NCBI GenBank assembly: GCA_964645585.1
Contig: CAZYAN010000055.1
Coordinates: 1 to 25,247 of the forward strand
Direction: 5' to 3'
DNA: 25,247 bases
From: DATGSL01 sp964645585
GTDB taxonomy: Bacteria; Verrucomicrobiota; Verrucomicrobiia; Opitutales; T3Sed10-336
A program made the translations under genes and the position numbers. Shown here in pieces: positions 15,260-22,969 of this stretch. The stretch's first letter is position 1. Every line of letters begins with the position of its first letter. The notes under the pieces are model-generated. The model was not told where the DNA came from, did no database searches, and worked only from the letters and a program-made list of their open reading frames with translations.

Positions 15260-15787
15260 ATGATCAGGATCACTGCGATTGCCTGCCTCAGTCTGCTCGC
15301 TGTTCAGACCGCGTCTCAAGCGGTCATTATTAACTACCAGTTCGCCCTCACCACCGATCAGGAGGTACAGTCTCCGCCGGTGGTTTCCTCCGCCAGCGGT
15401 TTCGCGGAGGTTTCTGTCGACACGGCGACCAATCAGATCACCTGGAACGTCACGTTTCAGGATCTTGCTGGAACCTATATCAACGCCCACTTCCACGGGC
15501 CGGCCGCCGGCGGAGTCAATGCGGGAGTGATGTTCGGAATCCACGACACAAACCTGGTCGGGGAGACTTCGGGTCAATTGACGGGATTCACCATGGTCGA
15601 TCCCGCCATAACCCAAAACATCCTCGACGGCCTCGCCTACATCAACATCCATTCGAGCAGCTATCCGGGCGGCGAAATCCGGGGACAGGTGGTCCCCGAA
15701 CCCGGCACGTATGCGCTGTTCGCCGGCCTCTTCGCCCTTGCCGGTGCCGGCTGGGTGCGACGGAAGGGACGCTCTCCCGTCCGCTAG
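15260..15787 (+). CDS. CHRD domain protein with PEP-CTERM sorting signal
   Basis: The 175-residue protein has a signal peptide (about 1-21), a CHRD domain (about 25-142) with NAHFHGPAAGGVNAGVMFGI and YINIHSSSYPGGEIRGQV, and a C-terminal sorting tag: VPEPGTYALF, a hydrophobic helix, then RRKGR. PEP-CTERM proteins are recognised by exosortase, which cuts near the PEP motif during export to the envelope or exopolysaccharide. CHRD domains are of unclear function in bacteria. The ATG at 15260 has AAAGGAG 7 bases upstream. It has a structured leader and a strong terminator, so it is a self-contained unit. No exosortase gene is in the window. Confidence 0.95.
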   Translation: MIRITAIACLSLLAVQTASQAVIINYQFALTTDQEVQSPPVVSSASGFAEVSVDTATNQITWNVTFQDLAGTYINAHFHGPAAGGVNAGVMFGIHDTNLVGETSGQLTGFTMVDPAITQNILDGLAYINIHSSSYPGGEIRGQVVPEPGTYALFAGLFALAGAGWVRRKGRSPVR

Positions 15788-15810
15788 CGATCCGCGCTCA
15801 ACTCTCCTCA

Positions 15811-15855
15811 AGCGCGGCGCCGGAACCTCGGCGCCGCGCTTCTGTTTTCTCCTGA
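15811..15855 (+). terminator. Strong hairpin terminator after the CHRD/PEP-CTERM gene
   Basis: AGCGCGGCGCCG (15811-15822) pairs perfectly with CGGCGCCGCGCT (15829-15840) around GAACCT, followed by TCTGTTTTCT. The 12-bp stem is very stable; the T-run is interrupted. It starts 23 bases after the stop codon and lies in the convergent gap before yggS. Confidence 0.8.
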
Positions 15856-15866
15856 AAAAAAGTCCT

Positions 15867-16562
15867 CTATCGCTCGCCAAACAGCGCCGTGCCGACGCGC
15901 ACGAGCGTCGAACCTTCGAGAATCGCTTCTTCAAGATCCCCGGTCATGCCCATCGAAAGCTCCGGAAGCGCGACTCCAAACCGGCCGGACAGGTCGTCGC
16001 GCACTTCCCGCAGTCGCGCGAACGCCGCTCGGGCGCGCTCCTTTTGATTTTCCGGATCCAGCGGCGCGATCGTCATCAGACCCTCCACCCGCAAATGCTC
16101 AGCCGCCAGCGCCGCTTCCAGCAGCTCGGGCGCCTCATCAATCGACGCCCCAAACTTTGCCGGATCGTTCCCCGCGTTGATCTGCAACAGCACTGGCATC
16201 ACCTTCCCGGCTTCCGCCGCGCGGCGGTCGATCGCCGCCACCAGCTTCTTTCGGTCCAAACTCTGAATACGGTCAAAGACATCCACCGCATCGCGCGTCT
16301 TGTTCGTCTGCAAATGTCCGATCAGCTCCCAGCGCATCGCAAAATCCGCCCGCCGAATCTTTTCGACCGCCTCCTGCACGCGGTTTTCCCCGACAAAGGG
16401 AAGCCCCGCTCGCGCCGCATACGCCACGGCTTCAACCGGATGCGACTTCGTCACGGCCATTAGCCGCACTTCATTCGGAAATCGCCCCGCTTGTTCACAG
16501 GCGTCGTGAATCCGCCTGCGGACCATCGTCACCCGTTCAGCAAATTCTTCGAACGATATCAT
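15867..16562 (-). CDS. yggS: YggS/PLPHP-family pyridoxal-phosphate homeostasis protein
   Basis: The 231-residue length and motifs fit the family: VRLMAVTKSHP with the PLP-binding Lys39, FVGENRVQEA, WELIGHLQTNK, GLMTIAP, and the C-terminal ELSMGMTGDLEEAI with STLVRVGTALFG. The protein is a single TIM barrel that binds PLP without known catalysis and buffers vitamin B6 and amino-acid pools in the cytoplasm. It is divergent from a LysR regulator, 52 bases away, which could control it (inference). The ATG at 16562 fits the family start. Confidence 0.95.
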   Translation of the reverse strand: MISFEEFAERVTMVRRRIHDACEQAGRFPNEVRLMAVTKSHPVEAVAYAARAGLPFVGENRVQEAVEKIRRADFAMRWELIGHLQTNKTRDAVDVFDRIQSLDRKKLVAAIDRRAAEAGKVMPVLLQINAGNDPAKFGASIDEAPELLEAALAAEHLRVEGLMTIAPLDPENQKERARAAFARLREVRDDLSGRFGVALPELSMGMTGDLEEAILEGSTLVRVGTALFGER

Positions 16563-16566
16563 TAGG

Positions 16567-16592
16567 TAATCTTCTGGATTGAATCCTGATTA
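16567..16592. promoter_or_regulatory. Palindrome between yggS and the LysR gene, candidate operator
   Basis: A nested inverted repeat fills the 52-base divergent spacer: GGATT-G-AATCC (16576-16586) is perfect and is flanked by TAATC (16567-16571) and GATTA (16588-16592). LysR-type regulators commonly bind such dyads between themselves and a divergent target. The site abuts the yggS start, so binding would repress or gate yggS and the regulator itself (inference). Confidence 0.5.
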
Positions 16593-16614
16593 GGGGACAT
16601 TATGTTTTTCCTCC

Positions 16615-17523
16615 ATGCATGTCGAAAACTTTAAGATTTTCGCGGACTTGGTGGAAAGCGAGAGTTTTTCCAAATCAGCTCGCCTGAATGGAATAACCCA
16701 ATCGGCCGTCAGCCAGCAGCTCCGGGCGATGGAGCGAAATTTCAAGGTCCTTATTCTCGACCGCAGCCAAAAGGGCTTCCGCCTCACCCGCGAGGGGCAG
16801 CGTCTGTACGAAGCCGCGAAGGACATCATCCACCAATACGAAAAACTGACGAGCGAACTCCAGGAAATGAAAAAGGTCGTCAGCGGCACGATCCGCCTGG
16901 CGACGATTTACAGCATCGGCCTGCACGAACTTCCGCCGTTCATCAAACGTTTTCTCCAGGAATTCCCCGCGGTCAATGTCCGGGTCGAATATCGCCGCTC
17001 GAACCTCGTCTACGAAGATATCCTCCACAACGCGGTTGACCTCGGGCTCGTTGCTTTTCCCCAAAAGGTCCGCCAGATCGAGGTAATCCCGTTCCGCGAA
17101 GACGAACTCGTCCTGATTTGTCCCCCCGGCCATCCGCTCGCGGCACAGCGTTCGATCAGCCTCAGCGCCCTCGGCGATCACAAATTCATCGGCTTCGACC
17201 CCGACATCCCGACCCGCAAGGCGGTCGACAAGATCTTCCGCGACCACAAAGTCGAAGTTGAGCCAGTCATGGAATTCGACAATATCGAAACCGTAAAGCG
17301 CGCCGTCGAAATCGACGCGGGAGTGGCGATTGTGCCGCGCATTACCGTCGTCCAGGAGGTCAATCAGGGCACGCTCAATGCCATCAACCTCACCGGCGGC
17401 CAATACAAACGCCCGCTCGCCATTCTCCACCGGAAGGGCCGGGCGCTGACTCCCGCCATCCGGAAATTTATCGACGTCCTGAAATCCGACCTCGCACAGC
17501 CGCCCGCCAAAGCGGCTAAATGA
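16615..17523 (+). CDS. LysR-family transcriptional regulator (CysB/CysL-like)
   Basis: The 302-residue protein has the standard layout: an N-terminal winged helix-turn-helix (about 1-60; FSKSARLNGITQSAVSQQLRAME), a linker helix, and a type-2 periplasmic-binding-like effector domain (about 87-290; TIRLATIYSIGLHELPPFI and DAGVAIVPRITV). These regulators bind DNA as tetramers and respond to small molecules; the effector cannot be read from sequence. The divergent yggS gene and intervening palindrome point to local control. The ATG at 16615 lacks a clear Shine-Dalgarno but matches the family start. Resemblance to CysL is only by overall pattern. Confidence 0.93.
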   Translation: MHVENFKIFADLVESESFSKSARLNGITQSAVSQQLRAMERNFKVLILDRSQKGFRLTREGQRLYEAAKDIIHQYEKLTSELQEMKKVVSGTIRLATIYSIGLHELPPFIKRFLQEFPAVNVRVEYRRSNLVYEDILHNAVDLGLVAFPQKVRQIEVIPFREDELVLICPPGHPLAAQRSISLSALGDHKFIGFDPDIPTRKAVDKIFRDHKVEVEPVMEFDNIETVKRAVEIDAGVAIVPRITVVQEVNQGTLNAINLTGGQYKRPLAILHRKGRALTPAIRKFIDVLKSDLAQPPAKAAK

Positions 17524-17628
17524 CCGACCCGCAACGTCCATGTCAGCCCCGCCCAACAAATTTTCCGTGATTTTCAAAGGGTTTTTTGGCTCCGCTGACT
17601 ATATTCTAGGGTGATTCACCGTCTTTCC

Positions 17629-19482
17629 ATGTTCCGCCTCCTCCCGGTTCTGTTTTTGCTTCCGCTGTCGTTTCTCACATCTTCGGCGGTTCAGGCCCAG
17701 CAGGACCAGGTTCGCGCGGAGCTGATCGCTGACGTCAGCGAAATCCGCCCGGGCGACTCATTCCGCGCCGGCGTCCGGCTCACGATCGCCGACGGCTGGC
17801 ATATCTACGGCGAAGACCCGGGACTCACCGGACTGCCGACAAAGATTGATTGGCAACTGCCCGATGGCGCATCCGCCGGACCGGTGCACTACCCGCCGAC
17901 CGTGCCGTTTCTGTTCCTCGGTGAACCGGGCGACGGCTACACCGAAACCGTCGTGCTCTGGAGCACGATTCAGACATCGCCGGATCTCACGGACACTTTG
18001 ACCATCGAAGCGACCGCCTCGTGGCTCGTCTGCCGCGAGGTCTGCATGCCCGGGAAAACAACGGTTTCTCTCACTCTGCCGATCGGTCCGCAATCGGTGA
18101 CGTCAGAAAATGCAGCCTTGTTTGTCGGTGACGACCCAACTGCCGACGCGGTCGCTGCGGACACGGCGGTCGAGGTCGAAACCTCTGATGACACCGCCGA
18201 AGCGACAAATGCGCAAGCGGGTCGACCGCTGGTTTCGATCCTGCTCTTCGGTCTCACCGGCGGATTGATCCTGAACCTGATGCCGTGCGTTTTCCCGATC
18301 TTGGGATTAAAGATCATGGGATTCGTCAACCAGGCCGGCGCGGACCGCGCCAAGGTCGCGGCGCACGGACTGGTTTTTACCGCCGGGGTTCTTCTCAGCT
18401 TTTGGATTCTCGCGGGGGTTCTTCTTATTCTTCGCTTTGGCGGCGAAGAACTCGGCTGGGGATTTCAATTACAGGAGCCGGTGTTCGTCCTCGCCCTGAC
18501 GGTTGTCCTGCTCGTGTTCGGCCTCAACATGAGCGGCGTTTTCGAATTCGGCCTTTCCGCTGTCGGCGCCGGCAGCAAACTCACCGCGAAAGGCGGCATG
18601 GCCGGCTCGTTCTTCTCCGGCGTGCTCGCTACCGTAGTCGCCACGCCGTGCGCGGCGCCGTTTCTCGCGCCGGCCTTGGGTGCGGCCCTGACGATTCCGC
18701 CGGCCCAGTCGATCGCGGCGTTTACCGCGATTGCGATCGGTCTTTCCCTGCCGTATCTCATCTTGTCGCTCTTCCCGGACCTCGTGAAACTCTTGCCGCG
18801 TCCGGGCGGCTGGATGGAAACCCTCAAACAGTTTCTCGCATTTCTCCTCTACGGCACGGTCGCCTATCTCCTTTGGGTTCTGGCCGGACAGGTGGAACCG
18901 GAACTCCTCCTTCAGATCCTTTTCGGGCTCGTCGTTATCGCGCTTGGCTGCTGGGTCTACGGCCGCTGGTCCACTCCGAGCCGCCCGCGAAAAACCCAGT
19001 GGCTCGCGCGTGCCGCCACCGCTCTCTTACTCATTCTTCCTCTCGCGCACGCTGTCGGGGGCATCGCGGAACAAAAGCGGCGACAGGAACAAATCGCCTC
19101 GGGCGAAGGCGCGGCGGACTTCCTCGTCTGGCAGGATTGGAATCCCGAAAAGGTGCAATCACTCCGCGCGGACGGACGGTTCATCTACATTGACTTCACC
19201 GCCCGCTGGTGCGCGACCTGTCAATGGAACAAGCGCGCCTACGACGATCCCAAAGTCATCCAGGCATTTTTGGAAAACGATGTCGTGCTCCTGAAGGCTG
19301 ACTGGACCAATCAAGATCCGGAAATCACCCGCGCCCTCGCCGAATTCGGCCGTTCCGCCGTGCCGTTCAATCTCCTCTACGCGCCGGGCCGCGAAGAGCC
19401 GCTCATCATGCCCGAACTTTTTGGCGCCGGCACCGTTTTACAAAAACTCGAAGAAGTCGGCGCGCAGCTCCCAGGCGGCTGA
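17629..19482 (+). CDS. dsbD: DsbD-family thiol:disulfide interchange protein
   Basis: DsbD carries electrons from cytoplasmic thioredoxin across the inner membrane to periplasmic thiol proteins. The 617-residue product shows all three modules: a signal peptide (1-24), an N-terminal beta domain with the C135-REV-C139 pair, a membrane domain with redox cysteines in NLMPCVFPI (C220) and VATPCAAPF (C341), and a C-terminal thioredoxin domain with WCATC (C528, C531). All six expected cysteines are present, so it looks functional. The start is ambiguous: ATG at 17629 begins the signal peptide, while GTG at 17611 would add six residues. The gene converges on the PIN gene with only 11 bases between stops. 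Confidence 0.93.
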   Translation: MFRLLPVLFLLPLSFLTSSAVQAQQDQVRAELIADVSEIRPGDSFRAGVRLTIADGWHIYGEDPGLTGLPTKIDWQLPDGASAGPVHYPPTVPFLFLGEPGDGYTETVVLWSTIQTSPDLTDTLTIEATASWLVCREVCMPGKTTVSLTLPIGPQSVTSENAALFVGDDPTADAVAADTAVEVETSDDTAEATNAQAGRPLVSILLFGLTGGLILNLMPCVFPILGLKIMGFVNQAGADRAKVAAHGLVFTAGVLLSFWILAGVLLILRFGGEELGWGFQLQEPVFVLALTVVLLVFGLNMSGVFEFGLSAVGAGSKLTAKGGMAGSFFSGVLATVVATPCAAPFLAPALGAALTIPPAQSIAAFTAIAIGLSLPYLILSLFPDLVKLLPRPGGWMETLKQFLAFLLYGTVAYLLWVLAGQVEPELLLQILFGLVVIALGCWVYGRWSTPSRPRKTQWLARAATALLLILPLAHAVGGIAEQKRRQEQIASGEGAADFLVWQDWNPEKVQSLRADGRFIYIDFTARWCATCQWNKRAYDDPKVIQAFLENDVVLLKADWTNQDPEITRALAEFGRSAVPFNLLYAPGREEPLIMPELFGAGTVLQKLEEVGAQLPGG

Positions 19483-19493
19483 ACCGTTTCCGC

Positions 19494-19886
19494 CTACACC
19501 TGCTCTTCAAACAGCTCGCGCGGGCTCATGACGGGTACCGTCAGCCGCTCTTTCCACGCAAGCAGGTGATCGTCGTTCGTGATCAGCGGCACATTCGCGG
19601 CAACCGCCAGCGCGGCAAATTTTCGGTCTTCCGAATCAGCGATAAACGAAAACTCCGCCTCGGACAGTTTTCCCCGCAGCTCGTCTTCCGCACGAAACAG
19701 GCCGTCCAGCACGCTGTTCCGCAACACCGGAATCTTCCGGACAATCCGCTCGGTTTCCCTACGGGTCCGCTGATTCCAGACCAATTGCCACTCCCCCTCG
19801 CGAATCCGCTCAAGCAGTCGCGCCGAATACCCCCCGCGCTTGAATCCCGCCGCGACAAAAACATTCGTATCAATCACCACCCTCAC
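19494..19886 (-). CDS. PIN-domain protein (putative toxin-type ribonuclease), orphan
   Basis: The 130-residue protein is a single PIN domain of the TIGR00305-like type (putative toxin-antitoxin component). Likely metal-binding acidic residues are D6 (VVIDTNVF), E44 (TRRETERI), D87 (DSEDRKF) and D105 (LITNDDHLL). PIN toxins cut RNA. Start is GTG at 19886. The usual partner, a small antitoxin directly upstream, is missing: the upstream neighbour is the rhomboid-like gene, 45 bases away in the same direction. It could be an orphan toxin, have a distant antitoxin, or act in RNA turnover. Confidence 0.88.
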   Translation of the reverse strand: MRVVIDTNVFVAAGFKRGGYSARLLERIREGEWQLVWNQRTRRETERIVRKIPVLRNSVLDGLFRAEDELRGKLSEAEFSFIADSEDRKFAALAVAANVPLITNDDHLLAWKERLTVPVMSPRELFEEQV

Positions 19887-19931
19887 CTGGCCGGCTCCTC
19901 ACTCCCCCACCCAACTCTTAGCAACCAACAA

Positions 19932-20741
19932 CTAACAACCAGCTCCCCCACCTTCTTCCTTCTTCACATGCTCGTGATTTCGGAGGTGCTTCTCACAGTA
20001 GGCATAATCCCCTTCACACTGGGAACAGTACCGAAACTCCATATCGGGGTGCGAGACGTCCGTGATCCCGCAGGTGTGACAGCGATGAAACGGCTCCCGC
20101 GCATCCACTTGCTGCTTCGCGTGAAACACCGCTCGCCGGCGCCGCGTCCGGAGCGCGAAAACGATGTCTCTCCCAAAAAAGATCAAAAAGTTCGCCACCG
20201 ATGCCACGACCATCAACCGCGAAACCCAATTTCCGAACAGAAACGAGGCACCATAGCCGATCCAGGCCAGCAGCGCCAGCCACTTGATCTTCACCGGCAG
20301 AACGAAAAACAGGAGCAGCTCGAAATTCGGATTCAGAAAAGCGAACGCGAGAAACACCGACCCGCCGAGAAAAAGGTTGGTCGCCGGCATTTGCGGGGCC
20401 AGAAACGCCGCGGCCACGGTCGCGATACAGCCGATCCAGATAAATAGATTGTAACGAAACGTCCCCCACGTGTGCTCCAGCGACGTCCCCATCAGGTAAA
20501 ATAAATACCAGGCGAACGCCATGAAGATCAGGTTTGTCAGCGGCGGCATGAACAAAAAGGTGACCAGCCGCCAATACTCCCCCGCCATCACCCGCTCCGG
20601 CACCAGAATGATCCGGTTAAGATCCAGGTTTCCGGTCGCCATCATCCCGTAGGCGAGAATCTGTCCCGCCAGCAGAACGAGCGTCAGATTCGGCACGGCC
20701 AGCCAGCCGAACCGGCGTTCAAGCGCCTGCAAAAATTTCAT
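19932..20741 (-). CDS. Rhomboid-like membrane protein with Cys/His-rich tail, probably non-proteolytic
   Basis: The 269-residue protein has about six hydrophobic helices between residues 14 and 195 and a soluble tail. The stretch GEYWRLVTFLFMPP and LMGTSLEHTWGTFRYN follow the rhomboid family pattern. Catalysis looks lost: the HxxxN oxyanion motif of helix 2 reads NLIFM, the GxSG motif reads GGSV (126-129; Ser kept, Gly lost), and the last helix has no His in the expected place. The tail carries C221-HT-C224, C239-SQ-C242, C249, H252, H256 and H258, suggesting zinc binding. It overlaps the lutC stop by one base (TGATG), so translation is coupled. Substrate binding or scaffolding is a guess. 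Confidence 0.75.
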   Translation of the reverse strand: MKFLQALERRFGWLAVPNLTLVLLAGQILAYGMMATGNLDLNRIILVPERVMAGEYWRLVTFLFMPPLTNLIFMAFAWYLFYLMGTSLEHTWGTFRYNLFIWIGCIATVAAAFLAPQMPATNLFLGGSVFLAFAFLNPNFELLLFFVLPVKIKWLALLAWIGYGASFLFGNWVSRLMVVASVANFLIFFGRDIVFALRTRRRRAVFHAKQQVDAREPFHRCHTCGITDVSHPDMEFRYCSQCEGDYAYCEKHLRNHEHVKKEEGGGAGC

Positions 20742-21391
20742 CAGTCGTTCTCCTCCATCCCCGCCGCCGTCTCGTCATCCGGCAACAGCAGGCAAACCTG
20801 GATTCCGGGTCCATGGACGCCTTCAATTAAAATGCCTTCGACATCCGCCGTCTTGGACGGCCCCGTCACCCAAACCACGTTTGGATCGTCCCCGAGCAAC
20901 GCCGTCGCCTCGTCCGTGTCCCGAACAATGTCGCCGCGCCGAAGACACGCGATATGCACCCACGGCGCGAGCGCCGCCAGCCGGCTCGAGGTCCCGCGAT
21001 CGGTCAGGACAAGGGTCCCGGTCTCCGCGATCGCCGCCCGCGCTCGCGTAATCCCGAACGCGTACGAATCCAGTCGCCCGCGATCAAAATGATTCTCCAG
21101 AACCAGCCGTTCCCCAACAAGCCGCGACAGCACCGGCAGCAGCGCCGGATCGCAATATCCGGTCGTGTATCCAAAACTTTCGAGGTACTCGACCAGCGAA
21201 TCGATGTTGTCCAGCGGCATCCCGTGCACCGCCACAAACCGCTCGGAAAACTTTTCCCACAAATCCCCGTCGAGCCCCCGCAGTGCTGCAACTGCCAGCT
21301 TGTCCTCATACTCCGGATACGCCGCACGCTCCGGAAGCCCCCCCAGCGCCTCCCGCACCTTCTTCAATATGATCTCCCTGTCGTCCCTCAT
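20741..21391 (-). CDS. lutC: LutC-family lactate utilisation protein (LUD domain)
   Basis: The 216-residue product carries the LUD-domain landmarks GITRARAAIAETGTLVLTD and VTGPSKTADVEGILIEGVHG near its C-terminus. LutC is the third component of the LutABC complex that oxidises L-lactate to pyruvate. The ATG at 21391 is preferred to the TTG one codon earlier; the nearby Shine-Dalgarno-like GAAGG is only 5 bases away and lies in the TTCAAACC repeat tract. It is separated from lutB by that repeat and a 100-base assembly gap, an unusual interruption of the operon. The stop overlaps the start of the rhomboid-like gene. Confidence 0.93.
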   Translation of the reverse strand: MRDDREIILKKVREALGGLPERAAYPEYEDKLAVAALRGLDGDLWEKFSERFVAVHGMPLDNIDSLVEYLESFGYTTGYCDPALLPVLSRLVGERLVLENHFDRGRLDSYAFGITRARAAIAETGTLVLTDRGTSSRLAALAPWVHIACLRRGDIVRDTDEATALLGDDPNVVWVTGPSKTADVEGILIEGVHGPGIQVCLLLPDDETAAGMEEND

Positions 21392-21415
21392 CAAACCTTC
21401 ACCGCCCTTCCCACC

Positions 21416-21470
21416 TTCAAACCTTCAAACCTTCCCACTTTCCCACTTTCCCACTTTCCCACTTTCCCAC
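21416..21470. repeat. Octamer tandem repeat, G-quadruplex-capable on the minus strand
   Basis: The tract comprises TTCAAACC twice (21416-21431, second sharing CC with the next unit), CTTCCCAC, then TTTCCCAC four times (21439-21470), running directly into the gap. The same TTCAAACCTTCCCAC string (21424-21438) reappears just past the gap at 21571-21585, so the gap interrupts one array. On the minus, coding, strand the units read GTGGGAAA: five GGG triplets spaced by five bases, a canonical four-stranded G-quadruplex pattern. Confidence 0.85.
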
Positions 21471-21570
21471 NNNNNNNNNNNNNNNNNNNNNNNNNNNNNN
21501 NNNNNNNNNNNNNNNNNNNNNNNNNNNNNNNNNNNNNNNNNNNNNNNNNNNNNNNNNNNNNNNNNNNNNN
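21471..21570. other. Assembly gap (100 N)
   Basis: Exactly 100 N, a common placeholder for a gap of unknown size. Both flanks carry the same octamer array, so the gap is probably unresolved tandem repeat rather than missing genes, though an inserted element cannot be excluded. Confidence 0.95.
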
Positions 21571-21571
21571 T

Positions 21572-22969
21572 TCAAACCTTCCCACCTTCTCCCCTCCCCT
21601 TCCACCATTTCCTAAACGCCCCGCCGCGCCACGGTGGCAGTTGACGCGATTTCCGCCAGGCCTGCAAGGCGGGAACGGGAATAACTTGCAACGGCACGTG
21701 ATTCAGCGCCTTCCCGGCCGCCAGTCCCGCACGCCAAACGGTCGGCTGACTCGCCAGATACGACCAGGCGCCCATCGGCGGTGTTCCGGGCGACGGCACC
21801 GACTCGCGCTTCGCTTTATCCCGAAGGCGCAGCAGCAGGTCCGGGATCGGGATGTTCACCGGACACACCTCATGGCAGGCGCCGCACAAACTGGACGCTT
21901 TCGGCAGGTCGGCCAGCTCCACAAACTTCTCACCGGCAAGCAGCGGTGACAGCACCGCCCCCACCGGCCCGGGATAAACACTGCGATAAGCATGCCCGGA
22001 GGCCTGCCGGTAAACCGGACAGACGTTCAAACAGGCCCCGCAGCGAATGCACCGTAAAATGTCCCGGCATTTCGTCGCCAGCACTTCCGTCCGCCGGTTG
22101 TCGAGGAGGATCACATGCATCTGCTTCGGGCCGTCCGGCTGCTCCGGCGCCTTGGGGCCGCGAATAAATTCCGTATAAACCGTCAACTGCTGCCCGGTGC
22201 CCGAGCGCCCGAGAAGCGCGAGAAAGAGCGCGAGATCGCGGTCGCGCGGGATCAGTTTCTCAATCCCGACAACCGCGATGTGAATGTCGGGCGCCGCCAG
22301 ACAAAAGCGCGAGTTGCCTTCATTCGTCACCAAGACGAGCCGTCCGCTTTCAGCCACCAGGAAGTTCGCGCCGGTCAAGCCGACCCGCGCCTCCAGGTAT
22401 TTGTGACGAAGAAACTCCCGCGCCCGCCGTGTGATCGTTTCCGGCTCATCATTATACGCTCCGAGCCCTTCGCGCTCAAAGCTGCGGGCGATCCCCTGCC
22501 GGTTCTTATGGATAATCGGTTTGACGATGTGACTCGGGTGGTCGCGATCGATCTGGACAATAAACTCCCCGAGATCCGTCTCCAAACTTTCAATACCGTT
22601 CTTCTCCAAAAACGGTCCGAGGCCAATTTCCTCGGTCGCCATGCTCTTCGACTTCACGAGCTTGTTGGCACTGTTCTCCCGCATGATCCGCACCACCGCC
22701 TCGCAAGCGGCCTCCGCGTCGCGCGCCCAATGCACTTTCGCCCCGCTCTCCGCCAGCCGCTCCTCGACCTGCACAAGGTAAAGATCGAGATTCTCCAGCG
22801 TGTGCTGCTTGATCTGCCCCGCGGTCCGGCGCAAAAGGTCCGGATCCGGATAATCGCTAAACAGCGATTCCGTCCGCTTCTCGTAACCGCTGACCGTCCC
22901 GTCATAGACCGCGCGCTGGACTTCCTCCTTCAGCTCGAGCGCAAACTCATCGATCGGCTGCACCTTCAT
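21572..22969 (-). CDS. lutB: LutB/LldF-family iron-sulfur lactate oxidation protein
   Basis: The 465-residue protein has an N-terminal LUD-type domain (about 60-290; GLTGANFLVAESGRLVLVTN) and a ferredoxin-like region with two 4Fe-4S motifs: CIRCGACLNVCP (from C307) and CGACHEVCPVNIP (from C362). LutB carries electrons in the LutABC lactate oxidase. The start ATG at 22969 overlaps the lutA stop in an ATGA arrangement. The C-terminal DUF3390-like tail ends in KGRGEGGKV, and these last codons plus the stop at 21572 are made of the repeat tract bordering the gap. The true end could differ if the assembly is wrong there. Confidence 0.93.
   Translation of the reverse strand: MKVQPIDEFALELKEEVQRAVYDGTVSGYEKRTESLFSDYPDPDLLRRTAGQIKQHTLENLDLYLVQVEERLAESGAKVHWARDAEAACEAVVRIMRENSANKLVKSKSMATEEIGLGPFLEKNGIESLETDLGEFIVQIDRDHPSHIVKPIIHKNRQGIARSFEREGLGAYNDEPETITRRAREFLRHKYLEARVGLTGANFLVAESGRLVLVTNEGNSRFCLAAPDIHIAVVGIEKLIPRDRDLALFLALLGRSGTGQQLTVYTEFIRGPKAPEQPDGPKQMHVILLDNRRTEVLATKCRDILRCIRCGACLNVCPVYRQASGHAYRSVYPGPVGAVLSPLLAGEKFVELADLPKASSLCGACHEVCPVNIPIPDLLLRLRDKAKRESVPSPGTPPMGAWSYLASQPTVWRAGLAAGKALNHVPLQVIPVPALQAWRKSRQLPPWRGGAFRKWWKGRGEGGKV

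Noticed and set aside
21424..21585. Repeat array as a CRISPR
   Set aside because: Units of 8 bases are contiguous with no spacers and no cas genes are present.
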